Of a stretch of 64,000 bases of DNA, positions 24,386 through 35,848 are shown one piece after another; position 1 is the stretch's first letter, and every line of letters begins with the position of its first letter. The notes beneath the pieces were generated by a model. It ran no database searches and had not been told where the DNA came from. It worked only from the letters and a program-made list of their open reading frames with translations. This stretch comes from Ornithodoros turicata (Eukaryota; Arthropoda; Arachnida; Ixodida; Argasidae). Both the position numbers and the translations under genes were made by a program. The stretch is taken from NCBI RefSeq assembly GCF_037126465.1, contig NC_088210.1, forward strand, positions 26,747,511-26,811,510. Direction: 5' to 3'.

Positions 24386-24640
24386 CACACTCTTAAAACA
24401 GGGCTTCACCACGTAGCACGCTGAAGGCCAACCATTGTACAGAGTGATAACTGTATCACTCTTGATTTGTGGAAAGCGCGGGGCGTACGCCTTTCTGTGA
24501 CAATTAACATTTCTACACAAGTGTCGCAAAAAGGCGTACACCTCCCGTTTTCAACACATCAGGGGAGAGAACGATGTCATCCGGTCTGATGGTTGGCTAG
24601 GAGCGCGCTATGTGGTGAAGTTTTTTTTTTTTAAGAGTGC
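24386..24640. mobile_element. Family A palindromic MITE, diverged
   Basis: The left end CACACTCTTAAAACAGG is mirrored by a right end that has gained a T run (TTTTTTTTTTTTAAGAGTG). The core GGCGTACGCCTTTCTGTGAC is mirrored by GTCGCAAAAAGGCGTACAC. Arm mismatches are more frequent than in other copies, so it is older. Confidence 0.8.
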
Positions 24641-25082
24641 ATTGCTGGTGGTGTCGTGGGGAATGAAATAATGAGCCCCTTCACAATAAGGATTGTTTCC
24701 TATTCCGGACGTAATACGCTCAAATTGTCAGCAAAAACAAAATAATGCAGAACTACGGAAAGACGTGAACTACATTCAATCGCATCAATCTCAGTCCGCG
24801 CTGGTGAGGCGGCACAGGCAATAAAACTCCTTGCTCAAAGAAATATATCTTGGTTGCCGCAAGGATACCGTGTGTGTTAGTCCGTATACGACCCAACGGT
24901 GTAACTTTTGCGTGAGGCACACACTGCACGTTATTAAACGACATTAAAGAAGCAATGAGGTGACATTTAATGTGACTTGAAACCCTGTCTGATTCATCAG
25001 GCTGTACATCAGGAGCCACCATGCAAAATATTTTCGCTGTTGCACTGTGCTGTCACTGCGCAATGAAATTGTCTGATTTCCA

Positions 25083-25143
25083 TTTGTTGAAAACGGGAGG
25101 CGTACGCCTTTTCTGTGACACTTATGCTGTTCATAATTGTCAT
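25083..25143. mobile_element. Family A MITE core fragment
   Basis: Only TTTGTTGAAAACGGGAGGCG, TACGCCTTTTCTGTGAC and the loop TGCTGTTCATAATTGTCA remain. Both termini and the right arm are gone. Confidence 0.75.
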
Positions 25144-25610
25144 AAGTTTCCGAGACCACCGGTTTGCTCTAGACTATTTAGTCCCACTTTATTTGTTTTG
25201 TTATTTTGTTCCAATATTGCCTTGTTACACTGTTATGTTTATGCTAATACGTTTAACCTAATGTAATGAAATGATATAAGGATCTTCGGTGCTTTTTTTC
25301 TGTTTCTGCTCTACCACACAATCACGACGACACACTTAATTACACCTTCATGGGGGAACACCCCATGTCATCGTCATCATATATGTATATTTGTTGCTTT
25401 CGTTACACTCTTCTGTCAAGAATAAATTAGAAGTCACGCTTCGTACTACCAAGGCAACGCCAAGTTTACCCAAGGAGCACAATGCACGAAAAGTCCGAGT
25501 GCATAGTGGTCAATGTGTGCATCAAGTACTTCTTTTTTTCGTATGCAACTTTGGACGAAAAAAAAAAAGCATCGCACTGATAAGAAGCTCGCGAGCCACC
25601 TCTATGTACT

Positions 25611-25765
25611 TTAATTTAATTTAATTGAATAATTGGGGGTTTACGTCGCGAGACAACTGAGATCATGAGCGACGCCACAGCGGTCGGTCTGTGGATTGCT
25701 TTTGCCCACCTGAGGGTTCTTTAACGTGCGATGAAAGCTGATCTCTGTGTACTTGTAGCTTGGTT
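25611..25765 (+). mobile_element. Retroelement 3' region (RTE-type, tentative)
   Basis: It contains GGGGGTTTACGTCGCGA, GATCATGAGCGACGCC and CACCTGAGGGTTCTTTAACG. This string order is one I associate with a very common RTE-derived repeat of ticks and other arachnids. No coding sequence is attached. Confidence 0.5.
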
Positions 25766-26023
25766 TACCTGCCATAAAAGATCAACAGAAAAATCACAAC
25801 TGTGACAATCTTAACTCGACCAATCACACAACGTCCTGCAGACGTGCGAAGCATGCCAGAACATATTCGTTTATAGACGACCACTGTCGTGAAGGTGATG
25901 GTGGCGGTGATGGTGATGGTGAAAACTGCTCGCCGAGGTGGGCCACGGTTTAAGCGAGCAACGTCACGACTAAGCTCAGAAAAATAATTATATATATATA
26001 TTTTTTTTTTATATATAGAGTTT

Positions 26024-26560
26024 TCCTCTGTTGTATGGAACTGTTTGAACAAATCTCTCACATCTGATGTTGAAAAAGTCCATAGACGATTTATTGCTAT
26101 TTACCACGACCGATACATTGGTAAAACTATGTATTATAACTACGACCACATTCTTGAAAAACTTAACCTACCCACCTTAGCTCATCGAAGGACATTGCGC
26201 GACTGTCATTTCCTTTTCAAGCTTGTGCACGGCATCATTGACTGCCCTGATTTGTTATCTTCGGTGTCTGTTCATCTACCATTGCGTAACTTGCGATCCC
26301 AACCTGTTTTTCATGAAAATATGGCCCATTATTGTGCACCTATATCTCGCTTGCAGCGCACCCTCTCTGCCAGAATTATGATATTGACATTTTTTTTTCT
26401 CATTCTCGTCATTTAAATCTTCTCTTCCTAACAGCAACGCGTGAACTGTTTAACCCTTAACATTTCATTATTTGCTGTTTGTTGTTTTATGCTTTGTATT
26501 GTGTTCCCTGTGTTTTGGTGCACCATCCGTTAGACCAAAATAAAATAAATAAATATATAT
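26024..26560 (+). mobile_element. LINE fragment: C-terminal end of a reverse-transcriptase ORF and 3' tail
   Basis: The open frame around 26030-26416 reads VWNCLNKSLTSDVEKVHRRF, then LEKLNLPTLAHRRTLRDC, then LFKLVHGIIDCPDLL. In non-LTR retrotransposons this pattern (VWNP..., VQRRF, L..L..R R..DL..LYKL..G..D) marks the end of the reverse-transcriptase polyprotein downstream of the catalytic domain. The catalytic YADD region is absent, so the copy is 5'-truncated. The frame decays near 26380 in a T run. A 3' UTR and an ATAAATA/TA tail follow at 26535-26575. It cannot be autonomous. Confidence 0.8.
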
Positions 26561-26575
26561 ATATATATATATACA

Positions 26576-28343
26576 TAAAGAAAATAATAAAAAAATAGAT
26601 TACGAGAAGTGCTCGGTGCCGCTAACTAGAGGCGTAGAATGAGATTGATGTCCCTCAAAAATGTCATTATAGTCGCCGTCCACCGTCGTGAACCTTCATC
26701 ACTCCCGCAAGACAAGAGCAAAGGTGTGGCGTCTGGTGGCGACGATTTCATTACACCCTCTCCAGACCACAGCGGTGACAAATACCTTCACGGCTTCCCC
26801 CTTAACTCCACGTAACCTGGTTGCGCGCATCGGGACGCTTCTAATTTAATTACTCGGCTCACCGTACCTCTCGGCCCCATCTTCGCAAACTCCTTAATCC
26901 GATCATTCCATTTTGTTCAGGCAGCGGAAAGGAAGTTCCTCGTCGTCCAGATTCCCTCAATCGGATTGCTCCCGCGGCCCGTAACGGTCGGTCGGCTACC
27001 TGATGCTATACCCTTGCTCGGGTCTCATTCAATAAGAGACATAACGAGTTCGGGCTACATCGCATAACGTGACATCAGTTTAAATGTCCTCTCCGGGAAA
27101 GTGTGCCCCTGGAAGTCAGATGCGAGCAGCCTTTCGAAGCGTCTTCAATGAGGCGCCCGTGGGTGCTGGGATTAGAGTCGCTCCAGTGAATGGGATGTCG
27201 AGCGAAAGCGTCTTTTGATGCTGCGGAATATATTTGAAGGAGGACTCCCCAAATGTGGGTCTCGACGGTGGAAGTGAAACGTTAAAGCGGCTGACATTTT
27301 TAGGTCTTCGACATCATCCGATCAGTCTGTATTGTTTCCACGTTGTGAAATGTAAGCTTTAGTTTGATGAGGAACATAGCGCCAAAACCATATGTAAATT
27401 TACAGTGTATAGTAAAGCCCTTGTAGCATGTACCGTGAGCCATGATCAGAATGCTTATACATTGGTTACACTGAACTGCAATAGCTTAAGAACTTGGAGA
27501 GAAATGTTCATCACTCAATTTGCTAACACATTCCTTTTTATTTTTTTATTTTTTGCGAAGGCTTCAGTATAAACTAGCGTATAGGCAGATAATAACTATG
27601 ACAGGCCTATAACATGCACTTCGATACAAGTTTTATTATATTGTATAGTTATTTATAATTATGGTAATTTAACGTAGCATACTACCATTAGTTGTAGTAT
27701 TCAACACCGTATTAATAATCCATCGTATTTAATTTATTTATGAAGATAGGAAATAATATATATTTTCGTCTAGTGAAGACTGGAGGATGGCACTATGCAT
27801 GTTTTCTAACGTTAACGTGCTTGATAGGGCCATATACGACTAAAGCTGTCGAAAAGCATTCTTCGAACTGTTCCTTGCGCAACATTTCGTACGCGTAAAC
27901 AAAAGGGCAATTTCTTCCAAGAAGGAAACACGAGTCTATAGCCCGTACAGCGCAGACAATGTGGCCAGACTCATCAGAGACACGGGTTCCAATATCCAGC
28001 GTGACGTTACGAGAGTGTATTTCTCCCTGCTACACACACGAGAGTCTTCCTTTTGTTCGTAGTTCGGAATCCTCCGTTCTTTCTTGCTTCAGTGACCCAA
28101 GACGAGCGGCTTTTCCGAAATCAATCCGAAGAGACAGAGGTCGCCCGACCGTGCGCACATCGAGACACGTCTTCTTCCGCCATTCTGATGCCGCAGATGA
28201 AATAATGGCCTTTGATGGTTTCTTACTGAAATTCGGAAACAAAACAGCGTTCTTGCAGTAGGTTCGTTCCCTTTTTACTGACGGCACTATTTACTGTTGC
28301 TCAGATTGGGCTCGTCTTCGTCCGGCTTCTCTGTTCTAATTAT
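26576..28343. other. Non-coding, no recognised element
   Basis: No recognisable gene. The AT-rich stretch at 27600-27760 is unremarkable. The opposing frames at 27959-28287 show no domain. Confidence 0.4.
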
Positions 28344-28472
28344 CCCAAGCAGCACCACATCTTGGCCCCATATTGGTCCAATATTGGCAACACCGGCCCA
28401 ATATTGGGCCTTTATTGGACCGGTATTGCCAATATTGAACCATTATGGGGCCAGGATGTTGTGCTGATTGGG
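28344..28472. mobile_element. CCCAAGCAGCAC-ended element, short copy
   Basis: The left end CCCAAGCAGCACCACATC is mirrored by GATGTTGTGCTGATTGGG. The interior consists of AATATTGG/CCAATATT motifs (GGTCCAATATTGGC, CCCAATATTGGGCC). It is the same family as the copies at 35525, 35698 and 54295. Confidence 0.8.
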
Positions 28473-28649
28473 ATGCTGCTTACAAGCAACACAGCACTCC
28501 CTGCTGGCAAAAATTTGCTGTGTCTTTGGTCACTGTGCCAAGTATACGCAAGTAAGTGCTATCCAAGTGCGTTTTAAATGAGTCAAACACCCCGGAGCAT
28601 TATAGGATCACGATCACGGGGATCGTGTGATGACCACTTAGGTCAGTAC

Positions 28650-28921
28650 CAGCTCGCGTGGCATAGTGGTTAGGGTGGCCACTTTCCGCGCCGAGACTGG
28701 GAGGTGAGGCGGGTTCGAATCCAGCACCGGCTGTGCTGTCTCAGGTTTTCCCTGCGGTGTCCGACAGACTTTGCAGAGGAATGTCGGCGCTGTTTCCCCT
28801 GAAGTCGTCCCAGGACGCATACGAACCCCCCCTGTCCCCCGCTCCTACATGCTGTCCTCTCTCCACCTGTACACGTCCGTACACAGTTGCTTCGCGGCGC
28901 TAACACGGAGTAATAAAGAAA
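28650..28921 (+). repeat. tRNA-headed SINE, near full length
   Basis: A box TGGCATAGTGG (28659-28669) and B box GGTTCGAATCC (28712-28722). The body matches the copy at 4389: GTGCTGTCTCAGG, CAGGACGCATACG, TTGCTTCGCGGCGC, TAACACGGAGTAATAAAG. The tail is short. Confidence 0.85.
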
Positions 28922-29020
28922 CAGGTTTGTGTCATGTTGGTGGCACGTGACAGGTCACGTGGTCTTATAAAGTCACGGACGGACGTACACCGTGTCGTGC
29001 CCTATAAAGCGATCACTTAC

Positions 29021-29759
29021 AGGGACTATCGCATCCGTTCCCTTTCGATTTCGAAACTATACAGTGCCGTTTTACTCCGCATTCATCACTGACAATAACG
29101 CCGAAAATCTGATGCGAATTGGACGCGTTGTTCATGTGCAGTTTGATGTAACACATGACAAGAGCAGACGACGCATATTGAGAGTACCCCGGAACGCCCT
29201 CTCTGTAAACGTCACCCGGACAAGACCAATCAGCGAGCGCCCTTTCGCGCGGACAAAACCAATCAGGGAGCGGCTGGAGGGACCTTGACAACCTACCGAC
29301 AGGCGAGCAGGACTACGAAGGGACGCGGTCTGCTGATCGCGGAGAATCTCTGATCAAATCAAATCATTTTATGAATGTGCAGTGTGTTTTTGGTTAGCGT
29401 CCGATGGGTTCGTACAGCCAGGAGCGCAACACCGTGTTCTACGCAATATAGTCATGTCACAACTCAACACTGGTAAGCGAAAGTCGGCGTATTTACCGAG
29501 GACTTTTCACTTAGTATACTGCGATGCGAATGCCAAGCAGACCAGCTCGGAGACAATCGCCTGCGCTGCGTTCCCATTATTGTGCCTGGCTTACGTCATC
29601 ATGGTGTTTAGCTGCAAAGGGAGTGCGAATATTTAAAACTCGTTTATTTAATATGTGAGCTGTTTTCGGAAGGGAAACTTGGCCAAGTTGACTGTGAAGC
29701 GATGACGAACATTGCGGTATCGGTCTGATACATATACGTTCCCGCATGCGATAGTCCCT
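29021..29759. mobile_element. TIR element with TTAA-like flanks, about 740 bp
   Basis: The left end AGGGACTATCGCAT is mirrored by ATGCGATAGTCCCT at the right end. The flanks are TTAC on the left and TTAA on the right, suggesting a TTAA target as used by piggyBac or Kolobok elements. The interior has opposing frames of 98 and 92 codons without a recognisable transposase, so it is non-autonomous. A CACGTG..TATAAAG..ACGGACGGAC repeat immediately precedes it and also occurs near 2590. Confidence 0.65.
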
Positions 29760-30077
29760 TTAAAGATACCAGTAAACTAAACTAGATGTTCACAGCAATC
29801 ACCATGGTGGACAAAGGTGCTGGTGGACAAAGGTGTTCCTGTTCAAAGTGAACAGGATTGAATTTACCTATGCAGCCGTGCGGCACTTGTACGACATTAC
29901 CCAGCACTTCGATGGAATTGTAGCGTTGTCGCATTGTGAAATAAAGGACTCCGCTCATCTTGGAATTATGTAACGCCATATACATCCCGTTTTCACCGCT
30001 TCCGGTTTGGTGCCGCTCTACGCCAAGCACTGTGCCGATTGATACAGTTATATGCTCGGATTTGAGCAGAGAGAGGG

Positions 30078-30192
30078 TCGTATACGCGTTTTGTGACAAT
30101 TCACATTCTCACAAAGAGGCGTACGCCTCCCGTTTTCAACAAATCAGGAACGCGAACGATATAATTCTGCATGGTGGCTGGTTCCGAGCGTC
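30078..30192. mobile_element. Family A MITE, degenerate right half
   Basis: It keeps GAGGCGTACGCCTCCCG and TTTTCAACAAATCAGG plus traces of the right arm. The left arm and both termini are lost. Confidence 0.65.
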
Positions 30193-30381
30193 CTTAGCCG
30201 TGGAGGGACCGGAAGTCTTCGTGGCACCGGAAGTTGTGGCGGGGGTTTGTTTATGATTCACCGAGAATGTTATGCATAGGGGGCACATTACACATGACGA
30301 ATGAAAAAAGCGGCATCTCAACGACTTCGTGTGGACAATCAAAACTATGAGACTACAAAAAGGCCACAACGATCAATGTCC

Positions 30382-30649
30382 TACAATCTCAGAACATAAC
30401 TTCGCCGCATAGCACGTTGTGTGTCAACCACCGCCACGAATGATAGGGTTATCGCTTCTGGTTTGAAGAGAGAGAGAGAGAGAGGGGGGGGGGGGCGTAC
30501 GCCTTTTTGTAGCAATTATCATATATCCAAATTGCCACAAAAAGGCGTACGCCTCCCTCCCTCTTCGAATCAGAAGCGGTAACCCTGTCATTCGTGGCAA
30601 TGCTTGGCGGACATCGTGCTATGCGGTGAAGTTCTGTTCTGAGAGTGTA
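30382..30649. mobile_element. Family C palindromic MITE with expanded GA tract
   Basis: The ends are TACAATCTCAGAACATAAC and TTCTGAGAGTGTA. The arms carry GAATGATAGGGTTATCGC and GGCGTACGCCTTTTTGTAGC; the loop has ATCATATATCCAAA. A GA/G microsatellite at 30466-30494 has expanded in the left arm only. Confidence 0.82.
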
Positions 30650-30685
30650 GGGGTAGCCTTCCCTTGAGCATGATGCACAGTCCTC

Positions 30686-30925
30686 TACTCTTAAAATAGA
30701 ACTTCACCACATAGCACGCTCCTAGCCAACAAGCATCCCGAATGACAACGTTCTCGCCCCTGATTTGTTGAAAACGGGAGGCGGAGCCTATTTTGTGTTC
30801 ATTATGCACGGCACAGAATAGGCCCCGCCTCCCGTTTTCAACAAATCAGGGGCGAGAACGTTGTCATTCGGGATGCTTGTTGGCTAGGAGCGTGCTATGT
30901 GGTAAAGTTCATTTCTAAGAGTGTA
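30686..30925. mobile_element. Family A palindromic MITE (CTCCGCC core)
   Basis: Core GGCGGAGCCTATTTTGTG is mirrored by CACAGAATAGGCCCCGCC with a GTTCATTATGCACGG loop. Ends TACTCTTAAAATAGAAC and TTTCTAAGAGTGTA. Confidence 0.87.
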
Positions 30926-31800
30926 CAAAACGAAGGTCCTGGACACCTGTTTACCTCACGCTCAGGGACCTGCGACCTCTTCCTACAACACACCGAGCTG
31001 AACATTTTACCTTTCTCACTCCTTCTCCGACGTTCAGTAGACTCTATCCCTACACGTGTTGTACCCCGTGAATCAGCACCCTCTCCCATACGTCTTCGTA
31101 GCTTACCTCTATTTCGCTATCTATATTTCTTTGCTGCCGTCCAGGCTCCCGTTACACGTTCGTGTTCCAAGAACGTCTCGTAAAGCACGGCTTTCCTGAC
31201 CAACTTATTACGCCAGGGAGGAAATAAGATCGTAAGTAAACGGCATTGTGTACCTTGCGCACAAAGAAAGCGGGCTTCAATAGGTTACACGTTTCGCTAT
31301 ATATATATATATATATACGTATATCTATATAGCAAAATAAGTGAAAACAAAATCTGAAGCGCACTTGCGTGGATACTAAAACAAGCAGGTCGTGAATGTA
31401 TCGCCGGTTGTATGGCTGGAGTATCCGCGGTATAGTACATGTTAACGCAACCAATATATAAAGTGCCGCGTCGAAGGGAGCCAGAATAAAATAACGGTAG
31501 CGAAACAAAACAAAAAGTATACGTTCTATGTCAATGGCGGATCGGCGAACATTGTTCGGCTTCGTGATTCAGCAGATTTACGAAAGGAAACGACGTGACA
31601 AATGCATGGCGCGCAATATTAATGGAGGTTTTGGCTCGCCAATTTTTTTGTTGTTGTTGTGCGCATTGATAACGTGCACTGGGAACGGCGAGACAGAGTG
31701 CGTACAATGTTTGTGCGACGGAGTACTTTTTCTGCGCGTGGACGTTTATGAGAGCAGGCGGCTGATTCTGGGTTGCGTATATCGTTGCCTATGATCTTTT
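30926..31800. other. Non-coding; hydrophobic open frame noted
   Basis: An open frame from 31528 contains an internal Met at 31606 followed by a Leu-rich stretch (IFLLLLCALITC), so it resembles a signal peptide. No downstream exon or donor in a usable phase was found. A TA microsatellite lies at 31298-31317. Confidence 0.35.
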
Positions 31801-32170
31801 GACGTGATGTTGACGTTGATGATGATGTTGTTGTTGTTGTTGTTGATGATGATGATGATGATGATGATGGCGATTATGTATAGACGAAAAATGGAGAGGT
31901 GAGTCACTTTTGACGCCACTTTATCGTTGATGTAGAGGGTTAATTATGATTTCACGGGTTGGAGTGCGCGTTGACTGGCGGACATCCTAGATTCAGATTA
32001 GGGTAGATTAGATTAGAGAAGAAAAGAAAAAATGCAGATTTGTTAGCCTCGACGAGGTCAGGACCGGATACTCCAGTAGAGTGTAGATAGTGACAGATAT
32101 GTTCAACCTACCACCTCCCCATTTTTTTTCTTCTATCCATCATCGTCATCATCATCATCATCATCATTAT
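31801..32170. repeat. GAT/ATC microsatellite arms in inverted orientation
   Basis: A GTT/GAT repeat at 31814-31869 is mirrored by an ATC repeat at 32138-32168. Adjacent sequence also pairs imperfectly (GAAAAATGGAGAGGTGAG against CACCTCCCCATTTTTTTTC). This suggests a TIR element whose ends have expanded microsatellites. Confidence 0.5.
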
Positions 32171-32833
32171 CTTAAACCTAACAACGACAAAGCGAGTGCG
32201 TATTCTTCTATCTATATTTAATCACCAGAATACAACACAGTGTCTGAAATGTTGTATTTGTATTCTTTTTTTTTTTCTTTCTTTTGCAGTTCACATTTGC
32301 GTTTGGGAAGTGTAATGAGAACATATTATAGCGTTCCCCGTCAGCAACTGAGAACAGCAGTACTTGTGACATCCCCGGTGCAGACGGCCTGACTAAGAAC
32401 AGCGAATGAAGAAAAATACAAATCGGCAAAGAGCATTCCGAGCAAACCCCGAGACATAGTCGACATACATCTCTCACTGGGCTGTAGTGCAGGGCGGAAA
32501 CTTGAGTCGCCATACAATGCATGACATAAGCATATCCAAACATAGGACGCTCTTTCACTCCCTTATCCACCAATGAATTACGGCCTTTTGCGCTTCACCG
32601 CGACCAGCCGCGACAAAACTATGTAAACCGAAACCAATTAATTACTGCAACAAATGACCCGCTTCGGCGGCAGATTTTTCTATAAAAGGTGTCCACTGAA
32701 GGTCCCAAAAGGGGTAGTACCCATTTTAATGCCGACGGCGCCCTGCTTCAGAAGTTACGTTTTTCACGAAACTCATTTGAATTTTTATTTGAATAATGAG
32801 AGCCTCCCGCTCATTCATACGGTGCGCAGCTTG

Positions 32834-33074
32834 TACACTCTTAAAAATGAACTTCGCCACGTAGCACGCTCCTAGCCAACCATCGTCCCGAATGACAACG
32901 TTCTCGCCCAAGATTTGTTGAAAACGGGTGGCGGAGCTTATTTTGTGGCATTATGCACGGCACAAAATAGGCTCCGCCTCTCGCTTTCAACAAATCAGGG
33001 GCGAGAACGTTGTCATTCGGGATGATGGTTGGCTAGGAGCTTGCTACGTGGTGAAGTTCATTTTTAAGAGGGTA
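32834..33074. mobile_element. Family A palindromic MITE (CTCCGCC core)
   Basis: Ends TACACTCTTAAAAATG and TTTTTAAGAGGGTA. The core GGCGGAGCTTATTTTGTG is mirrored by CACAAAATAGGCTCCGCC with a minimal loop containing ATTATGCACGG. Confidence 0.88.
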
Positions 33075-33773
33075 GGTAGTATAGAACAGATACTCGTAAA
33101 GAAGAAAGTTCCTCGATAGGGGGCACCCGTTCGCCAATTATTTAGCCCGTGGATTTAACTGAGACACCCTGTATACTGAAACGCGATAAGCATGACTTTC
33201 TCGTGACTTAAATCCAACTTTTTCTTTTCTTTTTCAATCACGTCACATCGCATGTGGACATGGGTAAGAAGCCCCGCAATGTGAATTCCAACAAAGGAAA
33301 ATGTGCTATACGACTGTCTTTGTACTCGGAATTGATCTTCAATCAGGGTACCTTCAATTTCGAGCCCATTTCAGTGGTTGCCTTGCGATCCTCTGCTGTG
33401 TACCGAGACAACGCGTTTTTAATTACGGGCTTCCGAGTTAATTGGACGACGCTGAGGCGCTTTTCACAGTTCGCCCGAAGCACTTTTCAAGCGCGATTAA
33501 GAAGAGCAAAAATAATCGAAAGAAGAAACCGTGAAATAGAATGAGAGAGGGGCAGACATGAAACCAGGAACCCCTCTGACGGGGGAAGCTGCACCGAGGA
33601 TAATTGGAATTGATGAGACTGAATCCCTTCGCGATATTAATTTCCCGGATACTGTGAAATGCCGGAACAGTGTGAAAACAAGTGAAAACGAGAAATGAAT
33701 GAGCACGAGACCTTTATTCAATATTCTTTTTTTTTTTAATTGAGCGGCGAGAGCATGTTCCTGATCTAGAAAG

Positions 33774-34222
33774 TACACTCTTAGAAAAGAGGGTGGAGCA
33801 GTTACGCCTTCTAGGCACAACATAGCTGTCGCATATGTTGTGCCTAAAAGGTGGCAAAGTTCTACCTACTACCTACGAATGATAGGGGCGAAAGAATTTA
33901 TTGGCAGAAAAAAAAACAAAACAAAGGACATGGAAGATAAAAGGGGAAAGGTCAGATAGGCAGCAAGTCGGCTTGCTATATTCCCTAAAAAAGGAATAAA
34001 AAGTAAAATAGAAATATATAAATAAAGTTAAAAAAACACCCGGCTTACAGGGTTGCCGCTTCTGATTCGGTGAGCGAGGGGGGCGTACGCCTTTTTGTAG
34101 CAACTTGGATACATGATAATTTCTTTTATCACCCTTTTACGGCCTTTATCACACGCTACGTTGACCTAGGTAGTAACTATAGAAATTACCATCTTTTCAC
34201 ACCCTTTTTTTCTGAGATCGTA
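33774..34222. mobile_element. Family B MITE, interrupted by an R repeat
   Basis: The left part (TACACTCTTAGAAAAGAGGG, GTCGCATATGTTGTGCC, CTACCTACGAATGATAGGGG) and right part (TTGCCGCTTCTGATTCGG, GGCGTACGCCTTTTTGTAGC, CTTTTCACACCC, GATCGTA) flank a foreign segment at about 33888-34050. That segment belongs to the R repeat, minus orientation. The element shares its right TA with the next copy. Confidence 0.8.
33888..34050 (-). repeat. Dispersed R repeat inserted in a family B MITE
   Basis: On the minus strand: GGGAATATAGCAAGCCGAC, CTGACCTTTCCCCTTTTATC, then CTGCCAATAAATTC. It interrupts the family B element, whose continuous form is visible at 34221. Confidence 0.65.
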
Positions 34223-34514
34223 CACTCTCAGAAAAAAAGGGTGGAGAAGTTATACCTTTCAGGAGGTAATACTTGTCGCATATGTTGTTCCTAAAAGGTT
34301 GCAAAGTTCTACCTGCTACCTCACTCTCTGCCACGAATGATATCGTTACCACTTCTGATTCGGTGAGCGAGGGGGGCGTACATCTTTTTGTAGCAATTTG
34401 GATATATGATAATTGCTTTTACCACCCTTTTACACCCTTCATCAGACGTTATGTTGACCTAGGTGGTAACTATAGAAGTTGCCACCTTTTCACACCCTTT
34501 TTTCTGAGAGTGTA
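34221..34514. mobile_element. Family B MITE, uninterrupted copy
   Basis: Ends TACACTCTCAGAAAAAAAGG and CCCTTTTTTCTGAGAGTGTA form terminal inverted repeats. Inside are GTTGTTCCTAAAAGG, CACGAATGATATCG, TTTGTAGCAATTTGG, CACCCTTTTACACCC and GGTGGTAACTATAG. This copy gives the empty-site sequence used to read the nested insertions at 9624-10379. It lies head to tail with the copy at 33774, sharing one TA. Confidence 0.85.
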
Positions 34515-35500
34515 GGCGCTGGTGCTGGTAGAAACTGGCGCGTCAGTTGCATAGAACCCGCACAACATGGAGGATACGTCAACACTTTTTCTTGTCAATA
34601 CCACCACCACCACCACCACTATAGAAAGTGTAAGTAAGTAAATGTATGAAACTGTAACTGTCATATCACTGTAAGTCATGTTAAGAGGACAAACTTTCAT
34701 GTGCAAGTATTCCAACCTAACAATAGAAAGTTTTAGTCAGTGGTTTATCCAACCCCCCCAGCACCACCCAAATGTTTGGCAACACCCCCTACCTTTCTTC
34801 CTGTGTACAACTGTTACAATAGAACTGCATCCCTAATTTTCTTGCAACACGCGGTTCTGGATAAACTACTGGTTTCAGTACGTAGTCGCGTTGCGTACGC
34901 AGTGGGAACACGCTATAGTGATTTGCGCAAAGCGATAGCGTACGCTACAACAAAACTCCCCTGATAACACAGTCCACAAGGTACAAAAATCTCCTTTTAT
35001 TCTAAACCATCCTTTATTTGGGCAACGCTGCAACAAACTTTATTACAACGTGTTCCACCAGGGCGGCGCTAGTAAAAGTCCACACGAGTGGCTGGTAACG
35101 AAAACCACTTTTCCCGTTCCCGGTTACGAGTTCACGCCACGGGAGAATAGAAAGCCCAAGCGAACGAACGGCCCAGGTACACAACCCCTATTTCTAGTTT
35201 CACTTCCTTCCCGCAACCCTTTCCTTCACTCCAAGTTACAGCTTTATGACTTTGGGTAAAAGTTGCACGACGTCATTAACGGGACCCCGACGCGACTAGT
35301 CCGGAGAAATAAAGTGAATACGACCGCATTACCGCTATCGAGCCACCTGGGAAAGCGCCAACAAAACAGCCTCTGCTGCGTTGCTCTCGTGTTTTTACGT
35401 GCAAACGAACTATTCATCCGACGTGACTCCTCACGGGCGAGCTCCCGCTTTCGGGAGCTTTTCGTTGGAGCTGCGTAGGCGGAGGAAGAGTAAGGAAGGG
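34515..35500. other. Non-coding, no recognised element
   Basis: Unrecognised; only a short CCA repeat near 34602-34619 stands out. Confidence 0.4.
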
Positions 35501-35848
35501 TCGGAGTAAAATAGAATGCAGGAGCCCAAGCAGCACATCATTTTGGCCCCATATTGGTTCAATATCGGCAATACCGGCCGAATAAAGGCCCAATATTGGT
35601 CTAATCTTGGACCAATATTGGGCCGGTATTGCCAATATTGGAGCAATATGGGGCCAAGATGTAGTGCTGCTGGTCGGAGTAAAATAGAATGCAGGAGCCC
35701 AAGCAGCACATCATTTTGGCCCCATATTGGTTCATTATCGGCAATACCGGCCGAATAAAAGCCCAATATTGGTCTAATCTTGGACCAATATTGGGCCGGT
35801 ATTGCCAATATTGGAGCAATATGCGGCCAAGATGTGGTGCTGCTTGGT
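35501..35848. repeat. Tandem duplication (173 bp) of a CCCAAGCAGCAC-ended element
   Basis: TCGGAGTAAAATAGAATGCA starts at 35501 and again at 35674, so the period is 173 bp. Each unit contains the element start CCCAAGCAGCAC (35525 and 35698), AATATTGG-rich interior and an ATG(T/G)(A/G)GTGCTGCT end. The first unit has lost the final TTGGG. The duplication includes flanking DNA, so it arose after insertion. Confidence 0.85.

Noticed and set aside
31606..31701. Receptor exon 1 (signal peptide)
   Set aside because: Exon 2 needs an upstream exon ending in phase 1; the GT dinucleotides in that phase here are poor donors, and it lies 11.5 kb upstream with no supporting sequence.
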